A DNA stretch of 64,000 nucleotides, from assembly GCA_025642065.1 (NCBI GenBank), contig JAODUP010000161.1, positions 406,001 to 470,000 of the forward strand, written 5' to 3'. Shown piece by piece: positions 36,150-51,699 of the stretch. Positions within the stretch are counted from its first letter, which is position 1. Every line of letters begins with the position of its first letter. The notes under the pieces are model-generated. The model saw only the letters and a list, made by a program, of their open reading frames with translations, did not search any database and was not told the DNA's origin. The position numbers were made by a program, and so were the translations under genes. Origin of the DNA: Paralvinella palmiformis (Eukaryota > Annelida > Polychaeta > Terebellida > Alvinellidae).

Positions 36150-39100
36150 CTGAAATTTGTAAATGAACGTGAATTTAAAACAGGTCATAGTTCATAAATT
36201 AAGCACACTATATACACCATCGTAGGACAAAACTAATTTCATGACAGTAGTTCATCGTGCTAACGCGTATGATTACATCACATACAACACAGTAAAATGT
36301 TTATGGTTCTCAATACAGGGTGTTACATTACAATTTCAAGACACCATAATTTTATATTAGTTCATACTATGCTACATAAAATTAGGTTATTTCTACGATT
36401 CTTTATCCTGACAATAATTGGCACAAAATGGCCATCGGTGCTGATGTGCCATAAAACCACATTCATTCATTCATTCCTGCCAATAAAACTTTGGATTTTA
36501 TTTTTTACTAATTAACAATTTCTTTAGTAAATTAGTTTTGTTTTAAACAATTTATTATATGTATGACTTTTTCACACCTTCTCTGTACGTATGATGTTGA
36601 TTTAGCCTTTTATCTTGTGAGGCAGACAATTGAATAAACAAAGTTACTGAGGTTGATAAAGAAAGTGCAACTCTTTGCCAAATGCTGCAATCATTTATCA
36701 ATATTTGTATGCGCAGTAGTTCACCCACCTAAAATGAAGATTCAAGTCACTGACAAGTTCCGAGTCCATACTCCACATGGATTTACGCTTAGCCAAATCC
36801 TTGTCTCGTTTCTTCTGTTCATGTTTCCGATGCGTAGATAAACGCCTGGCCTGTTCCTGCTCTACGGGTGTCGGTTGATAATCAGCAGTGACATGTAGCA
36901 ACATGCCTCCATCTTGAGCAAGCTTTTCTTGTGCCTTTCTCTTGCTAGCTGACGATGTCTAAAACAGATGATTGACAGTTAGAATAGAGGATTATTATTT
37001 TTTTAAATACAATTAAAACGAGCACGATTTAACTTACTGGCTGAATAAGAGGAAATTACTGAATTTAAGATTACTAATTTCTTAGATTTTGATTAATAAT
37101 ACTTAAAAATCATTATAAAGAGTTTTACTGTTTACAGCTATGATAGTGAATAACTTTACTGTAACATTATTTTTACTTTATTTTAAAGGTTTGTCATAAT
37201 TTAAGGTCTATAAATGACCATATTTAAGTCAGAGAAATGAAGTAAGCAAGTAAAGTTTAACAGCAGAAAGGGTCATTTAGTGCTGCCATGTTTTAGCTAT
37301 TTTTAATGACATGTTCACAGATCCAGTAGGTCTATTCTAAACTTTGTCACTAAAATATGCTGATACGAAAGCGCAAGAAAGTCATAATAACATTTGGTTG
37401 ATCTTTTGATGACACAAATAATTTTTATAAAACTTTATTTCTTTATTCTTATGCAAAACTAGATGTTGTAACTGTTTTCAGAGGCCATTTTGTTTGTTTG
37501 TAGTCTAAAATCAAGGTAATATAAAAGAATTTAATTTTAATTACATAATACGCATCCTGTGCCATAAGTCCACAGATTTGTATAATATGGAAAAACCATT
37601 AACTCCTGAGAGAGTACGGTTTCTTATCCTCTCCTTTGCCTAATCTTTTCATTGAAGCAAGGCCTCAAGTTTATGAGTCAGTCATGCTGTCTATGTATGT
37701 AGGATCAGTAAACAGAATCTCAATCCAGAGAATGAAGGTTTTATAATTCTGTTATTTAAATATTAGAACATATAAATGTGTGAGAATTATTGTTTATTAT
37801 TAGATTTTTAAATTTACTTCTTAACAATATAAATGATGGGTTCCATTGAAGATCAGTCCAGTTTTTGAAATTTTAAGCTTCTTCTGGCAAAAGTTTATAA
37901 TCTTGTATATCAGTGATATTATTCACAAGTATGTTTTGCTCTAATTAAATTACAAACAAAATAACTCGTATATCCGTCACTAAGTTCAGACACATATCAT
38001 CAATATAGCATGGGGAAGACATCTGAGGAGCAATGTCAAGGTCTATGCTGTTTTCAGGATTGTACTGAATGTATGTAAGATGTTATACTGGTACTAGGAC
38101 TACATGGAAAAAACTATAATTATGTTTGTCATTTTTGCAGCGATATTTAAATTTTAATACTTTTCTACTGCCGTATTTGATTGTCCAACATCTTATTATA
38201 GCTATTAGCTGGGTACTTAATTTTTATGGAAACATCTGTACAAAAAATATCTAACAGAAATGACATGACAAAAACCTAATAACAGTGTAAATTACAAACA
38301 GAATCTTAAAAGACCATGATACCAACTACCAGTTATGAAAGGATGTACTACAGTTTACAGACAACATTGGAAAATATCATATTATTTCATACCGACCTTT
38401 GATGAATTCTTTGTAGAATGTTTCATCTGACTGTCTCTTGAAGCAAATAATTTGTCATTATCAGCATCCTGAAAATAAATGCATTTCTTTTTTGTTATTC
38501 ACTACTACCCCCGTGTTCGAATCTCAACATGGGCATATCTGAGGGTTGTTTCATCTTTAACTTCGCTTCATTACCCATTTAGCCTATGATGTGCACAAAC
38601 GTGGCCGTAAAACACCAATCGTCATCATCTTGTTATTGATCGATAGTTTAGGTATACTTTGGAAGTGGATCTTACACATTAGGTGCTTGGATCTCGATTA
38701 TTTGAACTGAAGATAGTAATATTTTAGTGGTTTTTTGCAGTTAGTCCACTGAAAATACTTCTATATCAGTGTTCTAACACCTTGTATTTTCAGTGGTCAC
38801 TAATTACTCGATGCTCAATGAGTTATTGATCTAAGCTAGAAAAGTGAATATTTAAATGGAACAAACACACATTGACGTAGATCTGTTCATGTAGTACTAG
38901 TAATCTAATCATCATTCTCCATCACACATCACTCCACCAATAAAATAATTCCAATTTCTTGTATCTAAACTCACAATTATTATTTATGAATGGCTATGCT
39001 GAATGCACAATACAACAATAGATCGGAAGTTAGAATTAAGATGCCAAAATTAAAATTTTACTTCATTAGACAGAAACAGGAGGCCACAAAACAGTTTAAG

Positions 39101-42100
39101 ACAAAACGAATAAACAATTTTTAGAAAAATGTATAAATAAAAGAACTGATTAATAAATCTCATTCTATTTGACTGTCCTGTAATGTTTCAAATTCTACCT
39201 CTCTCCCCCCACCCCCCATCAAATAAAAAAAGACTGGTACACATGTAATTGCTGTTCTATTTATAAAACTTGGTTCACAGAATCAAACACAGGATTAAAC
39301 TGCCATTTACTATGAAGCAGGATTTAGATAGGTGACATGGTGACCTTAGAGTTAGCCGTATTGCCACAATTCATCATTGTAATTGAATCAAAATGATTAT
39401 TTTTAAGTCATCTACAGGACAATTATGTGATGTTATGGTTATTTGCAAGATCTCAAATAGAAATAAATACACGAGGGAATGCACTTCTCATCTATGGCCC
39501 CCAGACGGGAATATCTGAAGGGCCTTTCTTTACATTTGGAGGTCGCTCGGCCCATTTAGCCTACCATGGGCACAAAGTGGCCGTATCATCATCACCATCA
39601 TCATCATCATCATCTATGGCCCCCAGACACCGTATTATAAAAGAGCCAGACTGCATGAGTACGTTTTTAAATTCTTAAGATGAAGCCAAAGATGAAATGA
39701 AATCAATACTTCGTGGTGTATTCGTTAATTTTAAATACTCTCCAGCATCGTACGAAGTAATAGAATGCTAACATTTTCAAATACTTATGATCTACACTAA
39801 GTCATAAGAATATTCAAACAATGCCCAAGAATATTATTTTGAAACAAATAAAAACCTAAAAGTAATTCAAAGCAAAAATAGATTGAATTACTTTTATCTT
39901 GTTTCTCTTGAGCACCACGATAGGATGAATTATTCGAATCTCGGTGTTCATAAATATATTTCTTATTCAGAGAATTGAAATGTAATGTATTTGCATATTT
40001 ATATACCCATTTCATGCCCTTACATATTTCTACTTTTTAAGACTGTAAAGTTGCATTTTAATGGCTTAGTTATAAAGTATCACCAGCTACATTTAATTCG
40101 TTTATATAATATGGATTACTAACCTCTTGGAAGTTTTCATTCACATAACCCATCGGTTTATTAGTGGTCTGTTGACCATCAGCAGAAAACATATCTAAGT
40201 TTGTGGATTTCTCAAGCGTGTCATGTTTTCTGGATTTCTTACTTTTTTCTTTCGATTTCTTTGCTGATGATGGCTTTTCCTGAGAGAACACACAGAAGAC
40301 ATGATAACAACAATGGGCAGTAAAACTGACATCAATAACGCATCTGTTCATCATGAGATGCCGTGTCAGATAACTAATATATACAAGTTAATTTCCCATT
40401 TTTGGCCCATCCCCAAAATTGGCCTATGGACATTTGTGGGCAAGTCTCGTGTGATTTTAGATTGTTGCAAACACAGACAATGGATGCCAGGAACAATGGA
40501 TGCTATCTAATTTAATCCGTAAAAAAAACCACCACCCAAGTTCCAATGTCATCTTGATGCTAAAGCAAACTGCACTAAACTTTGTTGAAGAATGTTGCAA
40601 TGTACCTTGACTACCTGTATGATATTGCCCAATCCATGTACTAGGTGCACTACTGAGCTCAACTGTTTCCGGCGATATTGTCACTAAGGTAGTAATTATT
40701 ATTATTAAATTGAAACAAGTGGCTTGTCATACTGATGTAGGAACTATGTTTTATTGCGTAGGCCAAAAATAGGGATGTCAAGCTCTGCGTGTTAAGTCGT
40801 GTAATCTTGTTGTGTTGTTAATGTTATGTCTTGGGTTTCAATGATTGGCTGATTTTTTGTATTGCTTTATATTCGTTTTCAATGGATATAATACAACAGA
40901 ATAATACTGCAAGAAAATATAATAACTGAACATTATATTGCCACGACCTTCATTTATGCTTTAATAGGCCAAAAATAGGGATGGAAAGGGTATTACGATA
41001 ACTATATATAGCATAGATAATATACAGATATAACTAATAACAAAACTGACATCTGATTATAAATGATATAAATTAACACACCAATTCCAGAGAGGGGGGG
41101 TGTATGTGTGTGTGTGTGTGTTTAACAGTGTGGAAAAGCACTAGATGATTCATCAGGCTGAAGTGTGATTTAGTGGATAATACGTTGCTCCTTCCATGGC
41201 CAGCTGAACTTTTGTTTGTTTTTTGGGGATAATACCCAGGCTGTTGCTTATTCGGCATAGCCTCTATGTTCGAGTGGTTGAAAAACACCTCCCCCACCAC
41301 TCATAGGGGAGCGGTTTGGAAAGATGGAGCCGAAATACCCCGAGGGTGGTCACTGGCAAGGTGTTTTACGTCCTCAGAGTTTTTTAAACGTCCTCCTTTA
41401 TTTTTAATAATTCAGTGGAGACGGTAGCACCATTTTACGGTAGCGCCATTTTACGTGGTCAGCTACCCACGATATTGTGAGCAGAAAAATTAATCCCTGG
41501 AAAGGTTTTGACCTCTTGCTGGGTTTGAACCTGTGACCCTTGGCACCAAGTGCCAGGTGCTTAACTGCTTGGCTATCAGAACTCACTTTATGGCCAGGAG
41601 AGAACTTAATTTTTATTTTATATTGCTGTACCAATATAATTATTCCCCATTGCAACTAATCATCAATTATCATATATCATAGGAGCTAGTATATTAGTTA
41701 GTAGCAGTAGCCAGCCTTTGTGTCTAAACATATCTTAAACATGCACTACATGTGGTAATAAACTAAATATGATAACAATATATACTCATTGAAGTCCCCC
41801 AATAACACAATTAAAGTAGAATCACCCAGATAGGGGGGGGGGGGTGGAACAGGAAGAAATGATATTAATAAATTGAGAACCATTGACATAATATTATATA
41901 CACGCATCTGGTTGACTCTGTCTGATGTTAGCAATAATTAATCTAACACATACTTAATAACTCTCTTATATCTAGATAAACAGTTTTATTACAAGACATA
42001 AACACAGACAGATAGTCTCCTCACACAGAAAACCTAGTTTTCAACCAGACACACACAATGTGATATTTGTTGGAGTGTTAAATACCCAGTAAACATATAA

Positions 42101-43313
42101 ATCCAATGAATACTATGGCCTTCTTCTAACCAACGCTACTGTACTAAGAGATGTTTGGTGAACCGCTAAGTAACTGTGCAATTAACCTAAAAAACTTGAA
42201 TCACCTACAGTTATTTTACCAGGAGAGTAACATGCCCCAGTTGTGAAAATGTTTAAGTTAATTGCCTAACAGTAACAGGCTATATTTATTACTGTATTCT
42301 AATTGCTGTAGCGCTCTTCACGGTAACACTTTACAAACTATATGTATATATTATTGAAAATTGTCAACCATTAGTTTATGTAATTTGCAGCTGTCGTGAA
42401 ATGGCAGTTAACAAAATAAAAAGCTTATTGGCTAAATTTATGGTCATAAATAAATGAGTATGACTTCACGGCCCCAGTGACTAACTATGAAAATGCTATA
42501 CCTTCCAGCCTAATCGCATGTCTACTATACAAACTGTACAAGCTAAAGCTATTTATAACAAGTAGACTGAAACTTATTTTCATTTCACTTGTTACAAATA
42601 GGCTTTGGATCGTTCAAGTGGAATGTCATGATATAGACTGAATATACAACAAATGTCCTTACATAACATACACTAGACCATGAGCTGAGCCCAATGCCAC
42701 TTATAATACCCCTGATAATTGAAACCGAGTCTGATCTGAAGGATTGTATGATACATTAAGAATGTGCAATGTCTGCTACAGTCATTTAAAGGTCCGACTG
42801 CTCGAGTCCAAACACTGAAGTGGTACCCCTTCAAAAACGGGAATAAGACATGGACGATCAAGATCCAGATCAACAGTTTTCTTAAACATGTGAATCTGGA
42901 AGCGGGCATTCTCCATGAGCATAAAACCAACTTAAATAAATAAATAAAATTTATGACCTACTTATCAGCAAGACGTCGATGACGTCGAGTGCTACTGAAT
43001 GAGCATAATTCTATGAAAGTGCTCAAGATGTAAGATAGAATTGCTACTTTTGATTGAAGCTTGTCTAAACTTTAAGAGTTGTACTTTAATTCACCAATAG
43101 AGTTATCTGAAAGGATGTCCTTCAAGACATGCTAACAGGGATATGAAAAAACATACTCACGATAGCTTTATGATAAGAAATTCTATTATCCCCTCACATT
43201 ATTAGAATACTAATTCTGTTGTTGGACCATAGTTGGTTAATTAATTGAGAATAACCTTTTTGTTCTTAATGTCTCTAAATTAACAGTATATTATTATATT
43301 ACAATATTTAGTC

Positions 43314-43377
<64 letters not shown>

Positions 43378-46148
43378 ACATGCATGAGAATAACACAAAA
43401 TGACAAAGACTAATCTAGCATCTGTATAAAAGATGCAAACAATATTGTTCTATGGCCGAAATCCAGAGAAATATTCTGACCTTTGACCTTTCTGTATCGG
43501 TACCGTCTTCTAGCACTTGTTTGCGGATTCGTTCATCCACTTCGCTGTCATCATCCGAATCATCGAGATCCTCACTAATATCGTCTATTACCTCTATGGA
43601 GTCAGCTCTGTGTAACTGGTGCTTTTTCTTATTTTTATCCACTTTAGCAAGAATTTCATTGACGCTATGATCCGTGTGGTTCCAGCCATCAACACTCCGT
43701 ACATGAAACTGGACCTCGGTACAGCGAACAGCTTCTACAAAGGGGAGACTCAACTGCGAGACAAACAAACAAATGAAACTGTGTCAAGAATGGCTTATCC
43801 ATATGCATGTGCCACATTTAGTAGGCGTCTCTCCAACTGACTTGATGAACTGTTCATGAACATTCTTGAACTATTCATGAACTACTCATGAAATGTTCAC
43901 ATGACTGGTTCATGAACCATAGTTCATGAACAGTTCACCATACAAGTTCATGAATGGTTAAAGAATATTTCATGAATCTGAAAAGGTTCATGAACCATTC
44001 ATAAAGTGTTACTGTTAGATCTACATAGATCTAATTCTAATCTAAGTAACGTTCAGATTTCTATTTCTATTTGACTATTATACTGTATTAGTGTATATTT
44101 TTAAACAGATACTGAGATAGCATATACTGATATAGAGTAATAGATCTAATCAACAATGGTTTATGTTTTAACACCTATAGATTATAGAGTATAGTAATAG
44201 TATAGACTGTAGTCATGTTGATCTAGTCATCTAGATCTAGTCACTAGACTAGTCTAGTGGCATCAATTGTAAATATAATGTTAGGTAATAGATCTAGAGG
44301 TCTAATGTTACCATAAGGCGTAACCATGTACTGATGTAGCCCAGTGTCAGTGACAGTCTGCCCAGAGCAGCGAGAGCTGAGCTCCAAATTTTAGTTCAGT
44401 TTAGAAATGTTTAAACCAGGCAGTTGAATTAAATTTTATTTACATGAGAAATGATTGTTATTTTTATGAATTTATGATAAAATAAATAATGAAACTAATT
44501 AGTCTGGAGTTTGTCACTTACTGAAATGTGCATATTTTACAGTGAATAGGACCATTCCATGTTCAAGAACCATTCTTGAACTGTTCATGGACCATGTGCA
44601 TTGAAATGTTCATGAACAGTTCCTGCCTTGAAAATTTCATGAACTGTTCATGAATAGGACCATTTCATGTTCAAGAACCATTCATGAACTGTTCATGTGT
44701 TGTTCATGAATTCTGTGCACGAACTGTTCATGCACGATTCTTGAATAGTTCATGATCTTTTCACCGGGGACTGTACCAACACATCACTTGATCATTTGTT
44801 TCCTAGTGTCTGAGTTATAGTTCACTTTTAGTGGATCTTTTATGGAGAGTAGTCATTATGGATGTTTATCTTAGTTTAAATCACTGTAAATGTATGGATC
44901 TAAGTGAATAACCATATAGAGAATGTGAGTCAGTACGTGTATTTAGTCTATATTATACACTGCCGAACATAATTCTCATACGAGACAATGTTAATAACAG
45001 CACCGTATTACTAGACAATTTTTAACTATTGCTATAGGGACAAATCATTTCAACGTGAATTAATTTGTTGTCAATAAATAAACTAAAAAACACTGTATAT
45101 TAAGATTTTGGTTGTGAATAATGAGAAATAATATAGTACACTTTAAGATTATCATGACAGAACACTGTCATCAGTCACAAATCTCATCACAAAATCTTGG
45201 ATCATCAAATCACACACACACACACACACAACAGAAATATGTACATACACAAACACACAGCTCAATAAACTACCAATCTATCTTAACAATGTTGAAAGTT
45301 ATCTAAATGTTTCTAATGTTACGTATTGTCATGGTGCTAATGGTAATCAATAATACGTTTAATTAACCCTAAACAATATATTTAGATCTGTAAAACATTG
45401 TCGCTAGGACAATGACAAGAACGGAGAATGAATCCATTGCTTAATGATACTGGATTTAGTTTATCAGATCAATAAAACAGAAACATACTAAATCACATTT
45501 CTTAAATAATTATATCTCACACGATAATAAAATAAATATAATTACAGACAGAGATCACATCAACAATGTAATGGTATCAGATGTAAGTGAATTGTTGTGG
45601 TGCTAGACATTAGTTCATGAGCTCTATAATATAACAACGGTATTCCTGGTCATTAATCTGTAGGCTTCATGTCAAGTATGACATTGCTTCTTCTGTTTGA
45701 TTAATTCATATTTAAGCATTCATCAAACCATCCATCCAAACATTGTCTTTTCATCAGTCCAAACTGGCCATTATTCATGTTCAGACTCGAAACAAATGCT
45801 TGGCGATATGACCTGATTAACCCAAATATTCGACTAAACTAACCTGATCTTTTTGTTTAACATGACGTTTCAGATAACGTGTGAACTCTCTAGTACAAAC
45901 ATCCTTCACCAGGATCAGATCGATACAACCATCAGTTATATGGCCATACCTGCTCATGCCCTGTAAATAAACCAAATTTAAATTATTCAAATATTCAGAA
46001 TATGTGTGCGTGTTTTAGCTGTGTATAATAAGGCACAGGCACAGAGAATCTCGAACCGTGAATTCAAACTCTGGATGATTCTTCAGCGGACTGAATCCAG
46101 AGTGGCGATTTTTCTTGCTGAGACATGTGTAGCTACCGAGGTGAATGT

Positions 46149-46226
<78 letters not shown>

Positions 46227-49200
46227 CATGAATATCTGCACATGTATACATACATATGTCAGCATATTTCTCCATTTCTTTATTTTATTTTACATTCATC
46301 TAAGTCTAAAATTCTTTTACTACACATTCAATATTCCACAATATGCAACAACACACGAAATAACAAATACTCTCGTGTTGTGCATGCAGCTACGTATTAA
46401 ATAACCAATCTTATGATATGATTGATCCACAGCTCTGTAAAGGAACCAATTAGCAACACATAACAGTTCTGAAAATGATGTCACATCTTACAAAACACGA
46501 ACAATTAAAATGATGTCACTTACAGTTTTATATTTTTTAAATATCTCTTTAAGAAGGCAAAGATCACTGACCTACTTCAAAACGAGACACAGTCTGGAAA
46601 ACCTTTTATAAATGTCTAATATGATATTTGTGTATTCATGAGAGAGATGTTTAAGTTAAGGCATAACTGATATATGGTCAAGGAGCAACTCTGTCTTGGG
46701 CCATTAAAATTAATTAAACGTTTCTCGACCTCACATTTTCTGCAGACACTCTGGGGAGGGATGTCTTTTTTTATTTTTTTTATTTTTATTTAGCTACCGT
46801 AAAGTTTTATTTTTGTGCTAGCAACTTTTCTTGTTGATTTTGATCTAAAAAATAGCACATCAATAGCAGAATAGGAAAACACAGCCTCAATCAGGAATCA
46901 TGTCAATGCAGTTGGCTCCATTGACCTGAAAGTTCTTTCTGCTAATATGCTGTAATGATGTCTAATCATTCATTAATAGCAGCCCAAAAGTATGGGCGGG
47001 TGCACCTTTTTATTTTTATTAGAAAATCTGTAATAAAAAGTTTGAGGCAGCCGCTTTCAACAGTGGCAGGTGGGGACGAGAAACATTTAATTAATTTTTA
47101 ACAGCCTTATAAATAATAATAGTGTTATTATTATTATTATTATTACTGTTATTATTGTCAGTGTTATTTCTGTTATTAGATTGGTTATATCTTTACCATA
47201 GGTGATAGGTCAGACAGTGCTGGAGTGGAGAGTACTGAGACACTGGAGTACTTGCCCTTAGACATCTTCCACGGACCTTCATCTGTCGTATCTGATATTG
47301 GAGATGAGCAAATTTATGGTCAATGAATATTGTAAACATGTGCATATGTGTGCCCATATGATAATCTTTAAAGAACACACACACACACAAACACACACAC
47401 AATTTTAAACTAACTATAGCAAATAAATAAATCAGATATTTTAATAAGTGCTAATAATTTACCAGACAGATTACTACTGTTGTCAGATTCATTTAATGGA
47501 TCAAGACTTTGTACTTTATCAAAGACAGGTTTATCACAATCAGTCTTCTCCACTGTACACTTAGTACATCTGCAACATAATCAAAACATATGGATAAACA
47601 CTTAATCTCTACAACAAATAATGTACTAAAATCACAAATATAAATTCATCTGCAAGACATTACTGTACTTTAATTTAGTTTTCAAACTGGGATAATGCAT
47701 AATTAAGTCAGTACGAAATATAATGTAAAAATATTAGTTCACATGCTCCATTGATTAGAAAACTTATAACTACACAAGAAACTTTAAAAAATGTATGGGG
47801 TCATGGAGTGGACAAAACAAGATATCCTGTAGTTACAAGTCACCAACTAAACAATTGTTCTCATCTAAAGATGCAAATACTAATCTCTATCCAAATTCTG
47901 TCACTAATAAACATATTATGTCACTAATAAACAAATTCTGTTACTTTAAACTGTTTATTACAATGATCATATTATAAGATACAAATTGGCTTCAACAAAA
48001 TAGGAAGAGGAGTTAGATTGAAAAAAGACAAAATAGACATGAAATCCTGAATACATCAGTCAGGAACTGGGACTAAAATTAATGAATTAGAATCTTAAAG
48101 TAGAAAGATCAAATGGCTTTTCAGAAAAGCTGGTTTCTATTGAAATTATTCCCAAATATAACTTTCATGGGCACTAAAAGGGGGTTCTCTTCCAATTATG
48201 TCAGTGAATTAGTGAATAACTGTTTTGTTTAGACCAGGCAAAGGTTGCCTATATGATATATAATTTGGGGATTTGATAACCCAAACTGGCAAATCGATCT
48301 GTAGCATTAAGCAGAACTACAACTATAGTTCTTTATTTACACCGGGGAAATATCAAAGTGTATTAGTCGCTTTGTCTGAAATACTGAAGAAAACTTATGG
48401 GTAAAACAATCAATATCTTTAATCAATGACTATTTGACCAGGTAACTTAGAAATCCACATATTTATACTGGAAACTGTCAGTGGATTTGAAAACTTCCAA
48501 TCCATTCACTGATGAATAATATACATGGGCCATTAAATAAATGCAACTATTTTTATCAATACATTTCCATTTACTACTACACGCACACACACACACACGC
48601 ACAACACACACACTTACCCCTGCCTACACTCTTGACTGTTAAGTGGGTTATGTGAACTGTCATCTGTGTATGGAATATATTTAATCTCACACTCATAGCT
48701 CCTACAAATAAATATATATTAGTTAATTATAGATGATCAAGAATGTTATTTATTTAATTATTTGTATAAATAAATTACAATGTTTTAAGTTGAATAATCA
48801 TGATTAGATAATTTTGTAAACCAGATATGTGTAACGGAGTAAAGGTAATGTTATGAGATCAATCTTCTCGGAACCAGATTAATTAAATCTTAACAATAGA
48901 TTGTCTTCTATAATATAGCGAACTGAAAGGATTAATTTTGTTTCATTTCCAAAGTTTTACATTTATTTTGCATCCTGAAATGTTTTCCTACAACACATTT
49001 TAAGGAGCCTATTATAATAAATAGCCACACTGAAAACTGTTGGCACAATTCCACTACTGTATATACCCCCAGTGTATAGCTCAATTTATACCCTGTGTGT
49101 TCATATTTAAATGTGTTCAGTAGTTGTCATGATCATTGCATAAAGTAAATGGTTTTAATCTGATTACATGCTTTATTTAGATTTGTATTTAATCACAGCT

Positions 49201-51630
49201 TTTAATACTGTTCGAGCTACCATATATACTTGTGTATAGGCCACACTCGTGTATAAGACGCACCAGGTTTTCGGATCAATAAACCCTCCTAGAGTCGAAC
49301 CCATGTATAAGACACACTAAAATCTGCAAATGTATTCAAACCCCCCAATTCATCATTAACACTGTCTTCACTGAACATCTGTTGTGTCTGTTCATGTGTC
49401 ATCATACATGTCGTTGCCTTCTTCGTTGGAGTCAGTGTCAGATTTGTCATGCTGTTCATCCCACAATATATCATCTTCTGTGCCATCTAAATCATTGCTG
49501 ATAGAGCACTTGTTGAACAATTTAGTAATAATGCCGGGATCGATTTAATCCCAGGCCGTTTTCACCCACCGTGTGACGATAGGTAACAATGGCCACTTCA
49601 TTTCCGTAATGCTGTTTGAAGTAGTTTACTAGTAGTTCACATATGCCAGCTTTGGAAGTAATTAACACCATTGTTTGCTGTAATCGTTTTCCTTTGATGT
49701 GGCTTTTATAAGGTCATTCTTTGCGTGGCCTCATTTACCGTTCCGTTCAATTACACATGCTCACACATTTCGATAGTAATGAGACATCTTAGTCTTAGAT
49801 AGATCCAAAATAACATCTGCCTCTAATAGTTTATGGAGCCGGCCGTTTTGGTCATAGTGTGGCCATTTTCGTATCGCAGCCCATTTGGACCTACACCTTT
49901 GTAGGATCAGACTGTCATACTTTTTTGGATTTCTGTTCTTTCTGGATTCCTGTGCATCAAAGATATTAATTGCGATCTGGATCATTTGACATCTCTAGAT
50001 AATAAATCACCATGTGCTGGCCATTCCCAGACGGCCTTGGTACGAGCAACAGTCTGACCCTGACTACGTTCCCATAAATTATTACTTGACAACAGGCCGA
50101 TGACTCACTCCTCACTGGGTCTGCGAAAATATCCATTTTAGTGATCATTACATCTTTAGACTTCGAACGTGCAACAACTCAACATGAAATTGTCCGCTAA
50201 ATTCTTAAACAGACAGTGACTGGGACTTGTTAGCATGGCAGATAGCTTGGTTGGATAATCTTAGCAACTATGTAGGAATTATAACCGTCATTTAGTTATT
50301 TCTGTAGTCATGGCTACGCAATGGATGAATAAACAGTTACGTGTTGTTACAAAAACCGGATACACGTGATCAATTCGAACATCTAAAGATCATGGGTCAA
50401 TATTGTCGCCTGTTAAGACGATGACCTTGGAGGCCTGTGAACTTTACACTTTGTGGTCAGGTCACTAATTAGAGCAGGATTAAGTAATCATGGCAGTTAT
50501 TACGATTAAGTTGGCTTCGAAAGACAACAGCGAAAACACAACTAATTAATTATTTTTTTGTTCATATATTCATTATTAATATTGAAAGACATTATTATTG
50601 TATTTCCCCCTAAATTAAGCTGAATATTACCTTCCCTTTTAGTCTGACCCATTTCTAAGATGCACTCGCTTTTGTGGTATCAAAAGCGTGGCCTATACCC
50701 GAGTATATATAGTATGTAGCCTGAGAAACAGTGTCAATTTAAGATGTCTGGCCTTATTTGGGTCTGATGATTGTCAGACTGTAAATTAATTTCACTGAAA
50801 ACAGGAACAAATAAAAGTTCATGTTCTTGATTTTCAAAAAATAAAGATATTGGAATGTAAGCTCACAATTAGCACTGCATAGTTTCCTGTTTTTCTCCTT
50901 CACAAATTAGAGTTTAAGCATTATTTTTGGATCTGACATCTCAACTTGATGCATCAGTAATTATTTTTAAACAGCACTAATTATAATTTTGAGACATAGT
51001 CCACGGGAAATGTGTCTTAGGCAATCGCTGAAAAACAAATGATAGAAATCTGAGTTTATGCATTAATTACCGTGCATTTTGATTTAAAATGAAAAGAGTT
51101 ATAAACAGACAAACATCTTTTAACTTGATCACTTTTTAATTGTACGCCGATGTAGCATGGCATGTTCCTAAATTGTCACTTCATACACTGTGGTATTAAT
51201 ATTTAAAGGAAAATTCAGAAACTTTATCCATAAGCAGCATCATGGAACTTTCTGATTAGAAGGATTACCGGTACTATTTACAACTGAATGGAGTGAAACA
51301 AATAAAGAAATGAGGTAGCATACCTCCAACAGGTGTAATTTTGTTTGAATAACACATGAGAACATTATATGAAATCACAATACAGATTCTAAATTATTGC
51401 TAACATTTAAAAAAATTGCTTTAAATGTCTCATACATTTAAAATGTTCTCCTAAAACTGTGAGGTTTGAATTTCAGACAATCAACTTAGGAGCAGAAGAT
51501 TCTAAAACAAATAAACATTAAAAAGAATATTTCTGATATAATTATTGTTATTAAATATAATTTTGTGTGTGTTTGTGTGTGTGTGTGTGTATGTGTGTGT
51601 GTGTGTGTGTGCACACATGTGTATTCAGCC

Positions 51631-51699
<69 letters not shown>

